A stretch of 64,000 nucleotides of DNA from Methylocystis sp. Sn-Cys (GTDB lineage Bacteria > Pseudomonadota > Alphaproteobacteria > Rhizobiales > Beijerinckiaceae): assembly GCF_016745395.1 (NCBI RefSeq), contig NZ_JAERVJ010000006.1:62001-126000 (forward strand). Direction: 5' to 3'. Positions 50,676-58,566 of this stretch are shown in pieces. How positions within the stretch are numbered: position 1 is the stretch's first letter; each line of letters starts with the position of its first letter. The notes below the pieces were generated by a model. That model worked only from the letters and a program-made list of their open reading frames with translations, searched no databases and was not told the DNA's origin. The translations under genes were made by a program, and so were the position numbers.

Positions 50676-50753
50676 TTAAATCTCAGCCGATTCGTAGCTC
50701 GTGACTTCCATGCCAACGCACACTTCGATGATAATCGGGCTCGACCAGGTCAT
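50676..50753 (-). CDS. pqqA: PqqA, PQQ precursor peptide
   Basis: The frame from ATG at 50753 to TAA at 50676 encodes 25 residues, a W-containing start (MTWSSPII) followed by VGMEVTSYESAEI. Glu16 and Tyr20 have the E-x3-Y spacing of the cross-linked residues of the PQQ precursor, and the C-terminal YESAEI is typical of PqqA. AAGGA lies eight bases upstream. The radical SAM enzyme PqqE with PqqD joins the two side chains, then the peptide is processed to PQQ, the cofactor of MxaF and XoxF. No other pqq gene is adjacent, so this is an orphan or extra copy. It lies downstream of the sensor kinase gene on the same strand. Confidence 0.88.
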   Translation of the reverse strand: MTWSSPIIIEVCVGMEVTSYESAEI

Positions 50754-50893
50754 GACTGCTTCCTTCTATCGGGGCCCTGGATCGGGCCCTTGAGGCAAGA
50801 TAACGGTCTGCGCTGGTTCGATCAGCCTGAAATTTCGCCAAAGGGCTGTTCCAAAGCTTCCCGACCAACTCCGCATTCTCCGAGGCATTCGCC

Positions 50894-52291
50894 CTACTCC
50901 CGATCGGCCTCGTCTTCGTCGCGGATCGGCAGCGAGACGATCACCCGCGTCCCTCCCGCCACGCCTCGCTCTACTTTCATCCGACCGCCCAGTCCCTGAA
51001 CGCGCTCGCGCATCCCGAGCAGGCCCATTCCGGAACGGTGCTCTTCCGCGATGCCGACCCCATTGTCTTCGACGACGATAATTAATGTCGGCGCATCCTC
51101 CGTTTCGCTTTCTCCCATTTCGCCGATCATATCGCACCCGAATTCGGCAGAGACCCGCGCCCAACTTGCATTGGCGTGCCGAAAGACGTTGGTCACGCTC
51201 TCCTGAACAACTCTGTACGCCGTCAACGCGGTAGTCTCGTCGAGCGACGATAAATCATGGGGGCACGACAGCCGAAGATCGACTTCTGGATGGCCCAGCG
51301 ACCAGGACGCGAAAAGATTTTTGAGCGCCGCCTCGAGCCCGAGTTCGGAAAGCCCCGTTGGCCTCAGGCGCCCGAGCAGACCCCGGAACAAAGACTGAAG
51401 CGCCTCGCCTGCCCGATCCATGATCGTGCTGATCTGGCGTAATCGCTCAGGGTCCGCCGGAGACTGCGCGACAGCCTCCTGTAGAGACGCCGCCGCCGCG
51501 CGGATCGAAAACAGGCAGGGGCCAGCCTCGTCGTGGAGGTCTCGGGCGATGTCTTTTCGCTCGCTGTCCTGAATCTCGATGAGCTCGTTGACGAGATCGC
51601 GGTTCTCCTGCCGCACGCGATCGAGCGTCGCTGCGAGCGAATTGAGCGCGTTCGAGATGTCGCGAAATTCCGTGGCGCCCTGCGGCGCGATCCGGATTCC
51701 GCTTTTCCGCGCTTCGAGGTCGGCAAGGCAGGCCTGCAGCGCTTCGAAAGGCGCGAGCGAATACCGAACGAGGAGCAGCACGAGAACGATGATGGCAAGC
51801 GTCACGACCAGACTGATCGACGCCAGCCAGGTCATGTCCGACCAGATCTCCTCCAACTCGTCGAGGGGATTGGAGACGATCGCGACGCTGCCATAGTCGC
51901 GCTCATGGGCGCGGATGGGAACGATGACGACGCGTGGCGGAGGAACATCCACGAGTCGCACAAACCAAGCGGGCGGATTGTCGGCGAGAAGGCGTTCTGG
52001 CTGAGACCACTGCGCCGGCGGCGCTTCGCCCCGTTCGAGTATCGTGATGTCGACATGGCGCAAACGACCGAGATTTGCGTAGAGTTGACGCAAGGCTGGA
52101 GCTGGATTCGCGTTGCTGGGAATACTTGCAATTGTTGTCAGGACAAACTCCCGAGCGAGACGGAGATTGCTTCCCGCCTCGGCCCGCACGCGCGGTCCCG
52201 CATGCATGAGCTGAATCGTGAGATTGATCAGGAGCATTGCAAGAAGCACGAGGCCGATCAGCCAACTCAGCCCCGCTTTCAGTGAGATCAT
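50894..52291 (-). CDS. NarX/UhpB-type sensor histidine kinase beside the mxa region
   Basis: The 465-residue protein from ATG 52291 has two membrane segments (about 6-29 and 152-178) bracketing a periplasmic domain, a HAMP region, a HisKA_3 box (SERKDIARDLHDEAGPCLFS) and an HATPase domain (VVEDNGVGIAEE, RSGMGLLGMRERVQGLGG). Kinases of this class pair with LuxR-type regulators, and the regulator encoded divergently 105 bases away fits. By place and class it resembles MxaY of Paracoccus, which controls methanol dehydrogenase genes. pqqA lies 140 bases downstream on the same strand. The signal could be a C1 compound or PQQ status; neither is shown by the sequence. Confidence 0.85.
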   Translation of the reverse strand: MISLKAGLSWLIGLVLLAMLLINLTIQLMHAGPRVRAEAGSNLRLAREFVLTTIASIPSNANPAPALRQLYANLGRLRHVDITILERGEAPPAQWSQPERLLADNPPAWFVRLVDVPPPRVVIVPIRAHERDYGSVAIVSNPLDELEEIWSDMTWLASISLVVTLAIIVLVLLLVRYSLAPFEALQACLADLEARKSGIRIAPQGATEFRDISNALNSLAATLDRVRQENRDLVNELIEIQDSERKDIARDLHDEAGPCLFSIRAAAASLQEAVAQSPADPERLRQISTIMDRAGEALQSLFRGLLGRLRPTGLSELGLEAALKNLFASWSLGHPEVDLRLSCPHDLSSLDETTALTAYRVVQESVTNVFRHANASWARVSAEFGCDMIGEMGESETEDAPTLIIVVEDNGVGIAEEHRSGMGLLGMRERVQGLGGRMKVERGVAGGTRVIVSLPIRDEDEADRE

Positions 52292-52396
52292 CGGCTTTTG
52301 CCTGTGAAAGAGCAGCCACAAAACGGCCACAAGACGATTGACACCGCGCACGCTTTTCACAACAAAGATTTTAGGTCCACAACAAGAAAAATCGTC

Positions 52397-53029
52397 ATGC
52401 GTGTTTTGATCGTCGACGACCATCCGATGGTGATCGAGGGCTGCCGCGGCATGCTCTCCGGGCAAAAAGACATCGACGTGATCGAGGCCCACAACGCCGA
52501 CGAAGCGCTCGAAAAATATGCTTCCACCGCGCCCGACGTCATTGTTCTCGACATCAATCTCCCCGGTCTCTCCGGGTTCGAGCTGCTGCGCCTGTTGCTG
52601 AAGCGAAACCCGGATGCGAAAGTCATCGTCTTCACCATGAACGACGATCCGGTTTTCGCGGCGCGGGCAATCGAACGCGGCGCGCGAGGCTATCTGGCAA
52701 AAAACGAGGACCCGAAAGTCTTCATCAAGGCGCTTCGATCCGTTGCGGCGGGCGAACGCTATCTCTCCGGCAATCTGGCGCTGAGACTCGCCTTCGCCGA
52801 CCAGAGCCTGACCAAGAATCCGCTCGACGCGCTGAACAGCCGAGAGATCGAAATTCTGCGCAACCTCGCCAATGGCAAGGATATGACCGAGATCGCGCAT
52901 ATTTTGAAGGTTTCCTACAAGACGGTCGCCAACAACTGTATTTTGCTCAAGCGCAAACTCGGGGCACGGTCCAAGGCCGACCTTCTGCGCATTGCGGTCG
53001 AGAACAAAGTCGCCATGCGGCTGGTGTAA
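52397..53029 (+). CDS. mxaB: LuxR/NarL-family response regulator, MxaB-like
   Basis: The 210-residue protein starts at 52397; a longer frame from 52298 lacks a site and adds non-conserved residues. The receiver domain has acidic pocket VDDHP (residues 6-10), phosphoacceptor Asp52 in VIVLDINLPG and KNEDP; the LuxR helix-turn-helix is at 148-200 (LNSREIEILRNLANGKDMTE, VSYKTVANNCILLKRKLGA). In Methylobacterium the regulator MxaB lies at the end of the mxa cluster and is needed for mxaF expression; in Paracoccus the equivalent is MxaX. Its placement next to the mxa operon and a class-matched kinase supports that role here. The name is an inference from context. Confidence 0.8.
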   Translation: MRVLIVDDHPMVIEGCRGMLSGQKDIDVIEAHNADEALEKYASTAPDVIVLDINLPGLSGFELLRLLLKRNPDAKVIVFTMNDDPVFAARAIERGARGYLAKNEDPKVFIKALRSVAAGERYLSGNLALRLAFADQSLTKNPLDALNSREIEILRNLANGKDMTEIAHILKVSYKTVANNCILLKRKLGARSKADLLRIAVENKVAMRLV

Positions 53030-53050
53030 TAGATCCGCTTGATTGGGCCG

Positions 53051-53157
53051 GCGTCATTCCCGACGCTCGCGTGAGCGAGCGATCGGGAATCCAGAGCAAA
53101 ACCAGCGCTTTTGTGGCCCTGGATTCCCGGTCGGGCTTTCAGCCCGCCGGGAATGAC
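53051..53157. repeat. 107-base palindromic intergenic repeat, copy 2
   Basis: This copy has perfect terminal inverted repeats (GTCATTCCCG and CGGGAATGAC) and an internal GGGAATCCAGAGC/CCTGGATTCCC pairing. It lies between the convergent ends of the response regulator gene and the last mxa gene, where a bidirectional terminator would be useful. It is a dispersed REP-like element; more copies in the genome are expected. Confidence 0.75.
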
Positions 53158-53191
53158 ATCAATCGGAGCTATTCTAACGGAAATAGTACAT

Positions 53192-53710
53192 CTACCTGAA
53201 CTGCTTTTGCGTTCGGTAGCGCTCCGAAAGAAGGCGCAAAGCCTCTTCGCGCGTCACGTCCTTGTGACGTAGATTGAAATAATGCTGGCAGAGGACGCCA
53301 TAGGTCTGCTTCTGTCCGGCCTCGGCGGCGACATTCGATAGCGCCTCCAGCAAATCCGCATAACCCTCGACACGTCCGTCGTCCGCCAGCATTTTTCCAG
53401 TCTGCGCCGTCCGGTTGGCGAGCATGCGGTCCGTTTCGAGGAAATGCGGGCGCGCTGCGAGCAGCGCCGCACGCATGCGCCCGACCGCCACCTCGCCGGC
53501 GACGCCGTCGTGGCCGGCTTCCCGGCGCGCCAGCCAGAGCGCCGGGTCGGTATTGTCCGTCGCGCTCAGCCAGGGGCCGCCGCTTTTGGCCTCCTGCGCC
53601 TCGATCACATCATTTGCGCCGCTCGCGCGTTCCTCTTTGCCGCAGGCTGCGCAGAGGAGGCACGTGACGAGCACAAATGCCGCTTTCGAGGCGGTCGACC
53701 GCGGCGGCAC
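53192..53710 (-). CDS. putative lipoprotein at the mxaE/mxaH position
   Basis: The 172-residue protein starts with GTG at 53710, one base after the mxaD stop. Its N-terminus is a lipoprotein signal (FVLVTCLLCAACGKEE), the likely lipid-modified cysteine being the last of LLCAAC. The mature part is helical and hydrophilic (RMRAALLAARPHFLETDRML, KMLADDGRVEGYADLLEALS). In Methylobacterium the mxa operon continues after mxaD with mxaE and mxaH, small exported proteins needed for methanol oxidation. This gene takes that position but I cannot decide between them from the sequence. It ends the operon before the palindromic repeat. Confidence 0.65.
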   Translation of the reverse strand: MPPRSTASKAAFVLVTCLLCAACGKEERASGANDVIEAQEAKSGGPWLSATDNTDPALWLARREAGHDGVAGEVAVGRMRAALLAARPHFLETDRMLANRTAQTGKMLADDGRVEGYADLLEALSNVAAEAGQKQTYGVLCQHYFNLRHKDVTREEALRLLSERYRTQKQFR

Positions 53711-53711
53711 G

Positions 53712-54236
53712 CTATTTTCCTTCGACTTTTCTCTTCAGGCTCTCCAGCCCGTTATGGAGATATGTCGCCATCGCGGTGCGCGCCGCGTCATCGTTGAGAT
53801 TTTCGGGCGGCTCGTTGCTCGTGTCGCCGCGATAGAGGCGCCCATACCATTTCACTTGGCTGCCACCGCTCGCCGCCGGCTCCACCGTGAAGGTGAGCGT
53901 GTAGGAACTCACCGGCAGCGCGTCGAGATTGGGATCGGACATGCGCCAGGAAAGCTTGTGCGCCGCCGCGTCATATTCGTCGAGGCCTTCCTTCAACGCC
54001 CCGCCCTTCTTGAGCGTCACTTCGCGCTCGGCGCCCGCAGCGTCGCCGCCCTTGGCCTTCACCGCCTGGACGTCCGGATGCCAGGCTGCCAACCCATCGA
54101 ATTTCCCCGCGACCGCCCAAACCGCCTTGGGATCGGCGGAAATGACGATGGTTTCATCGACCTTGATCGGCGTCGGTCCATGTGCGAACGCCGGCGCGGC
54201 GAGCAAGAAGGCTATCAACGACACTGCTTTCTTCAT
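53712..54236 (-). CDS. mxaD: MxaD, periplasmic SRPBCC-fold protein
   Basis: The 174-residue precursor starts at 54236, with GGGAG upstream and a signal peptide (MKKAVSLIAFLLAAPAFA). The remainder is a polyketide-cyclase/START-like SRPBCC domain: VDETIVISADPKAVWAVAGK and FDGLAAWHPDVQ, then VSSYTLTFTVEPA and VKWYGRLYRGDTSNE. MxaD in Methylobacterium is a periplasmic protein that speeds electron transfer from methanol dehydrogenase to cytochrome cL. It lies between mxaL (23 bases upstream) and a lipoprotein gene. The name is supported by gene order. Length matches the family. Confidence 0.87.
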   Translation of the reverse strand: MKKAVSLIAFLLAAPAFAHGPTPIKVDETIVISADPKAVWAVAGKFDGLAAWHPDVQAVKAKGGDAAGAEREVTLKKGGALKEGLDEYDAAAHKLSWRMSDPNLDALPVSSYTLTFTVEPAASGGSQVKWYGRLYRGDTSNEPPENLNDDAARTAMATYLHNGLESLKRKVEGK

Positions 54237-54259
54237 TTGTTTCTCCCTCATGGTTGTGA

Positions 54260-55237
54260 TTACGCGGCGCGCGCGATTTGTCGCTTGCGCGTGAGCCGCT
54301 CCAAAAGCGGCGCGATCAAGAAGACCGCAAACAGGCAGGCGGCGGAGGCGCCGCCGACAAAGGCTCTGAGATCGAGATACCCCGAGCGTGGACGCGCCGT
54401 TGCCGCGGCAAGATAGTCGTCGCGCAGACGCGCTGCGTCGCCGAGATGGGCGTAGCCGAGGCCGGTTTTTTCGGCGAGCGTGCGCAGATAGTCTTCCTTC
54501 ACCGAGGAAAGATGCTCCGCGCCGACGGCGGCCGTCGCGCCGAAGGGCGCGTTGCGGGCATTGTAGCCCTCCCTTTGCTCGGCGCCTTTGGGCGGCAGGC
54601 CGAAACGGCTCTCATGCGGGACTTCGTCAACGGCGACGAAGCCGATGTCCCGCCCCCGGTCGTCGAACTTCGGGATCGGCGAGAGATCGTAGCCGCCGGT
54701 TCCCACGATCAACCCACGCGTCTCACCGGCTTTCCCGTCGAAAGCGGGACCGCCGGATGGCGGCAGCGGCGGGGCCTCGTGGCCGTCCGTGAAAAACAGC
54801 AGGTCCGTCTTCAACTCGCGCGCCATGTCGATGGCGCGGAACAGACCCGCCGCTATTCGGCTATCCCCCTCCCAGGCCATGCGCCAATCGAGCGCTGCGA
54901 TCGCAGAGTCGAGCGGCGAGAAATCGGCGCAGGCGTCGATGGGCTCGAAGAGCAGGAACGGCCGCCGTTCGGTGAAAACGCCGAGCGCGACGCGCGAGGG
55001 GCAAGGGAGGCTGGCGATCAGCTCCCGCAAGGCGGCCTTGGCCTTTTCGAGACGGCTGATCGGTTTGCCCGAGGCGGCGTAGTCGCGAACATTCATGCTG
55101 CCGGTGATGTCGACGACGGCGAGGAGGTCATACCCCGGGCGCGTCACCAGCACCCGGGGCGTAATGAATGTAGCGACGAGCAGCGCCACCGCCAGCGTCA
55201 GCAAGATGAACCGGGGATCACGCAAGTCCGGGCGCAT
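54260..55237 (-). CDS. mxaL: MxaL, von Willebrand factor A-domain membrane protein
   Basis: The 325-residue protein has membrane segments near the N-terminus (FILLTLAVALLVATFITPRV) and C-terminus (GGASAACLFAVFLIAPLL), enclosing a VWA domain with the metal-site motif DITGS (Asp43-Ser47) and LLFFTDGHEAPP later. With MxaA, MxaC, MxaK and MxaS it is needed for calcium insertion and assembly of methanol dehydrogenase in the periplasm. The start overlaps the mxaK stop by one base (TGATG). It is one of the two VWA proteins typical of mxa operons, the other being MxaC. Confidence 0.9.
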   Translation of the reverse strand: MRPDLRDPRFILLTLAVALLVATFITPRVLVTRPGYDLLAVVDITGSMNVRDYAASGKPISRLEKAKAALRELIASLPCPSRVALGVFTERRPFLLFEPIDACADFSPLDSAIAALDWRMAWEGDSRIAAGLFRAIDMARELKTDLLFFTDGHEAPPLPPSGGPAFDGKAGETRGLIVGTGGYDLSPIPKFDDRGRDIGFVAVDEVPHESRFGLPPKGAEQREGYNARNAPFGATAAVGAEHLSSVKEDYLRTLAEKTGLGYAHLGDAARLRDDYLAAATARPRSGYLDLRAFVGGASAACLFAVFLIAPLLERLTRKRQIARAA

Positions 55238-55827
55238 CAGGGCAGACCTTTCGGCTTGCCCGGAATATCGGTCCAGAGCTTTTTCGGATCGGCGCTGAGC
55301 TCGTCGCCGCTCGTTCGCTCGAAGTCCGGAAAGTCGCGCACAAGTCGCGCCGCCACGTCGAAATTATATTTGGCGTCCCAGAATTCCGGGTCGAGTTGGA
55401 GCGCGCGGCGATATTCCCGCTTGGAAAGATTCACGAAAGGAGCCGCCGCTTCGAGCTCGGATCTCTCGATATGCGCCAGCGCCACGCGCAGCAGCGCATT
55501 GGCCAAGAGATAATGCCCCCGCGCGCGGGTCTGCGTATCGCCGACGCGGTCCAACGCCTCCAGAAGACCGCGGGATTGATCCAGTTCGTCGCGTTTCGTC
55601 AGGAAAGCAATGCGCGCGAGCAGCAGTTCCGGGCGCGCGTCGGCGTCGATTTGAATATCGTGGCCTGTGCGGAGCAATTCGATCGTGTCATTCGTGGCGA
55701 GCGCGCGGCGCCACGCCACCAATTCGAAGCCGGTCGCGACAGCAAGCGTCAGGAGGAGTGCGACGAGCAGCGCAGAATGCTGCTCGCGCCAAAAAACGAC
55801 GGCTCTTTTGCGCAGGCGGTCGATCAC
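55237..55827 (-). CDS. mxaK: MxaK, membrane-anchored maturation protein, GTG start
   Basis: The 196-residue protein starts with GTG at 55827 inside the mxaC stop (GTGA), followed by VIDRLRKRAVVFWREQHSAL and a membrane anchor (LLVALLLTLAVATGFELVAW, residues 21-40). The periplasmic remainder has TPR-like helical pairs (ELLLARIAFLTKRDELDQSR, GHYLLANALLRVALAHIERS) ending in WDAKYNFDVAARLVRDF. MxaK is known from genetic work in Methylobacterium to be required for methanol dehydrogenase calcium insertion; its biochemical role is undefined. Longer in-frame starts upstream would overlap mxaC coding sequence and lack family resemblance. Confidence 0.86.
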   Translation of the reverse strand: MIDRLRKRAVVFWREQHSALLVALLLTLAVATGFELVAWRRALATNDTIELLRTGHDIQIDADARPELLLARIAFLTKRDELDQSRGLLEALDRVGDTQTRARGHYLLANALLRVALAHIERSELEAAAPFVNLSKREYRRALQLDPEFWDAKYNFDVAARLVRDFPDFERTSGDELSADPKKLWTDIPGKPKGLP

Positions 55828-56822
55828 GGGACGCCTCTGGGTGACGCGAGCTGAACTTCCGCTAGTTTTGCGACGAGCAGCAGACACACTGCGCCGAGCG
55901 CCGCTGCAAAAAATGTCCCGGACAGATCGCGTCGCGGCAGCTTTTCGAAATACGGCATGGGCCGGCGCTCGAGCTGATCGATCTGACGCAAAGCTTCCTC
56001 GGTCGCTTTGGGTCCTTCCGCTTCGAAAGCGCGATAGGGCACGCCAAGCGATTTGAAATAAAGATCGAGATGGCGCTCCGGGGCCGCTTGTGGGGACTCG
56101 TCGTTGTCGTGCGCGTCGTAGATCCCCTGGCTTCCCTCGGTGCGCAGGAAAAGCCAATAAAGATTGACGTGGGCCTTTTTGAAATCCGCGCGCAGATCGT
56201 CCTGGATTTTCGGATCGATGACTCCCGCGCCGTCCGATATCAGAAGAACGGCCCGGGAATGATCGGCGTCACTCGCGCGAAACATCGAAAGCGCCATGAC
56301 GAGGCCACGTGCAATATTGGTGTAATCCAGCCCCGGCCGATCCATGGCGTCGATCGCTGCTTTGGTCGCGTCAGGGTGATCGGAGAGCGGCGTGACGAGC
56401 ATGGGCGAGGTCGAGAAGGCCGCGACGCCGACAAGGTCGCGCCGCCGACTCTCGACAAAGCCTTTCAATATCCGCTTGGCGGCGGCCGCCTTGGACTCTT
56501 CGTCGCCAGAAGGGTTCCGGCCCGCAAATGTCTCGTTCATACTGCCGCTGCGATCGATCAGCATAACGATCTGCGCGCCTTCGGCCACGCGCTCGACTTC
56601 CTCTCCGGGAAGGAAAGGACCGGCCGCGCCCGCGAGACTCGCGAGAAGCGCCATGACGCCGAGCAACTTCAAGCCAACGTCGACGAGTCCGGAAAGACGG
56701 TCTTCGGGTGCGCAATCCAGTGAGGAGATCGCGCAATCGCGCAATGCGGATTTCCACAGCGGCGCGAGGGCGGCGGGCGCCAGCAGGAGCAGTTCCGGGA
56801 GGTCGAAGCTGATAAGCGTCAC
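55824..56822 (-). CDS. mxaC: MxaC, VWA-domain membrane protein, GTG start
   Basis: The 332-residue protein starts with GTG at 56822 overlapping the mxaA stop. An N-terminal hydrophobic segment (LPELLLLAPAALAPLW) and a second near 48-68 precede a VWA domain with the metal site in VMLIDRSGSMNE (Asp90, Ser92, Ser94), and a third helix lies near the C-terminus (LSGTFFAAALGAVCLLLVAK). It belongs to the BatA/MxaC group. It acts with MxaL, MxaK and MxaA in delivering calcium to methanol dehydrogenase. The GTGA overlaps at both ends keep translation of mxaA, mxaC and mxaK in step. Confidence 0.9.
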   Translation of the reverse strand: MTLISFDLPELLLLAPAALAPLWKSALRDCAISSLDCAPEDRLSGLVDVGLKLLGVMALLASLAGAAGPFLPGEEVERVAEGAQIVMLIDRSGSMNETFAGRNPSGDEESKAAAAKRILKGFVESRRRDLVGVAAFSTSPMLVTPLSDHPDATKAAIDAMDRPGLDYTNIARGLVMALSMFRASDADHSRAVLLISDGAGVIDPKIQDDLRADFKKAHVNLYWLFLRTEGSQGIYDAHDNDESPQAAPERHLDLYFKSLGVPYRAFEAEGPKATEEALRQIDQLERRPMPYFEKLPRRDLSGTFFAAALGAVCLLLVAKLAEVQLASPRGVP

Positions 56823-57712
56823 TGCGCGCGCTCCCGGCGTGCGAGCGCTTTTACAAAATCGAGGAGCTCGGCAAGGGGGTAATCGCCGACGTGATCTCCC
56901 GCTTGCGAAAAGAAGGCCCATCGCGATGCTGAGAAGAAGCGATCGAACGCAGGCTTCAGGGGCGCGAATTCCGGCCGCCGCGCCAAAAAACCGGGGACGT
57001 CCTCAGCGAGGAGCGACGCGCCGTTCGCAAGATCGATCGCGCGATGCAGGCTCTGAAAGGCCAACGGAAGAACGGTCGCGTCGGTCGCCGCGCGAGTCTG
57101 AACCGTGAGCTTGCGCGCCAGCGCGCTGAAAATGCGCGCGGGTCTTTTCTGGAATGGCGGCCAGGCGCGATCCCGCGCGACCGCAGTGAGCGAGAGTAAA
57201 GAGAGAGCGGCGAATGCCAGCGCAAGACGCTTCGGCTCGGTCTCCTCCGCATAGACCACCGGCGCATCCGGGCGCAAATAGTCCTCCGAGCGCTCCTGCT
57301 TTTCAGGCGCGATTTCGCGCAAGGGCGCGACGCCCACGCGCCAGGCGGGAACCGAAATGGTTTCCTCTCCAAGACGCACATCGAAAGCAGGAATGTCGAT
57401 GTTTCGCACATCGAGCGCGACGTAGAAATTCTGGTAGACCAGATCGATGTCCCAACGCGTGTCCGCGCCGACCGCTGTCGCGTGAACGCCTACGTCTTTG
57501 AGGTCGAGCGAAACCCCGAGGGGCCCCGGCCGCGGAAGTGAGGAGGCCGAGAGCTTCGCGTCCGCTGATGACATAATCTCGATGCGGGCATGGATAAGAT
57601 CGCCGACAAAATAGCCGAAAGGCCGCGCGGAATGAATTTTGACGCGCTGGTCGGCGGCCTGGGCGCAAGTGGCCCAGAAGAGCGCGACAATGAAGAGTGG
57701 CGCGATACGCAT
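56819..57712 (-). CDS. mxaA: MxaA, periplasmic calcium-insertion factor
   Basis: The 297-residue precursor from ATG 57712 has a signal peptide (MRIAPLFIVALFWATCAQAA) followed by a beta-rich domain (VKIHSARPFGYFVGDLIHAR, ETISVPAWRVGVAPLREIAP) and a membrane segment near residues 172-187 (KRLALAFAALSLLSLTAVAR), then a cytoplasmic helical tail. GAGG lies six bases upstream. A GTG at 57724, overlapping the mxaS stop, is the alternative start. MxaA mutants in Methylobacterium make methanol dehydrogenase lacking calcium. The order R-S-A-C-K-L matches other methylotrophs exactly. Confidence 0.88.
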   Translation of the reverse strand: MRIAPLFIVALFWATCAQAADQRVKIHSARPFGYFVGDLIHARIEIMSSADAKLSASSLPRPGPLGVSLDLKDVGVHATAVGADTRWDIDLVYQNFYVALDVRNIDIPAFDVRLGEETISVPAWRVGVAPLREIAPEKQERSEDYLRPDAPVVYAEETEPKRLALAFAALSLLSLTAVARDRAWPPFQKRPARIFSALARKLTVQTRAATDATVLPLAFQSLHRAIDLANGASLLAEDVPGFLARRPEFAPLKPAFDRFFSASRWAFFSQAGDHVGDYPLAELLDFVKALARRERAQ

Positions 57713-57720
57713 GTCGCGCC

Positions 57721-58566
57721 TCACGCCGCCATGAGACGTAAACTGAGGGATCGGGAATCGACACGATCCTCGACGAAAACCGGCGGTCGAACGCGTCCGG
57801 CCGCGAGCTGAATCAACGCCGCCCGGCGCTTCGACTCGGCGTCGATCCATTTTTGCCGCAGGCCCGGACGCATGACAATTGTACGCCGCCGCGCTGTTTC
57901 GGGCTCACGTAAATCGAGCAAACCCCAGCGCGGCGGATTCAGCTCGACAGAGTCGACGAGCACCACCGGCAAAACATCGTGAAGCGCCAGCGCGTCAAAG
58001 ATCCTCTGGACAAGCGCCGCCGACCATCGGAAGTCGGAGATGAGCAGAACGAGCTTTCGCCCCGCGCCGAGGCGTATCGCGGCAGTCTCGAGGCTTTCCG
58101 CGTTCGTGCCGGCCGGACGTTCGTCGCGAAGCCGATCAACGGCGTGAAGCGCCGCCCTTCGCGATAGCGTCGCCGGAAGAAAGGCGCTCTCACGCAAAAC
58201 GTCGCCGCCGGCGACGAGACCGAAGCGGTCGCCAATGCGCGTCGCCGAAAAGGCGAGCGCGGCACAGAGGTCGCAGGCGACCTGGAAACGGTCGACCGCG
58301 CCGACAAAGCCCATGGACGCGGAAAGGTCGACAAGCGCGTAAACGTCGATCGCGCTTCTTTGCTCGAAGCGCCGGACATGAGTCTCGCCGAAAGGATCGC
58401 GCAATGTCGCGCGCAGATCGATGCGTCTTGCGTCAGGATAGCGCAGGAAGGGCGCTTGGTCACGGAACACGCCGAACCCACCGACCTCGCTCGATACATG
58501 CGCGCCGGCATGATTGGACCGGAAGCGTCCGCGAGGGCGGTACAGAAGGTCGCCAGTTATGGTCAT
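57721..58566 (-). CDS. mxaS: MxaS, DUF58 protein of the MoxR-associated system
   Basis: This 281-residue soluble protein carries the DUF58 region: PYPDARRIDLRATLRDPFGE-type segment near residue 45 and a VWA-like core IDVYALVDLSASMG near 73-86, with LVLLISDFRWSA later. DUF58 proteins work with MoxR ATPases and VWA partners in maturation of exported or membrane metalloproteins. The start overlaps the mxaR stop (ATGA). It is cytoplasmic as judged by the lack of a signal peptide. Gene order and length fit MxaS. Confidence 0.9.
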   Translation of the reverse strand: MTITGDLLYRPRGRFRSNHAGAHVSSEVGGFGVFRDQAPFLRYPDARRIDLRATLRDPFGETHVRRFEQRSAIDVYALVDLSASMGFVGAVDRFQVACDLCAALAFSATRIGDRFGLVAGGDVLRESAFLPATLSRRAALHAVDRLRDERPAGTNAESLETAAIRLGAGRKLVLLISDFRWSAALVQRIFDALALHDVLPVVLVDSVELNPPRWGLLDLREPETARRRTIVMRPGLRQKWIDAESKRRAALIQLAAGRVRPPVFVEDRVDSRSLSLRLMAA

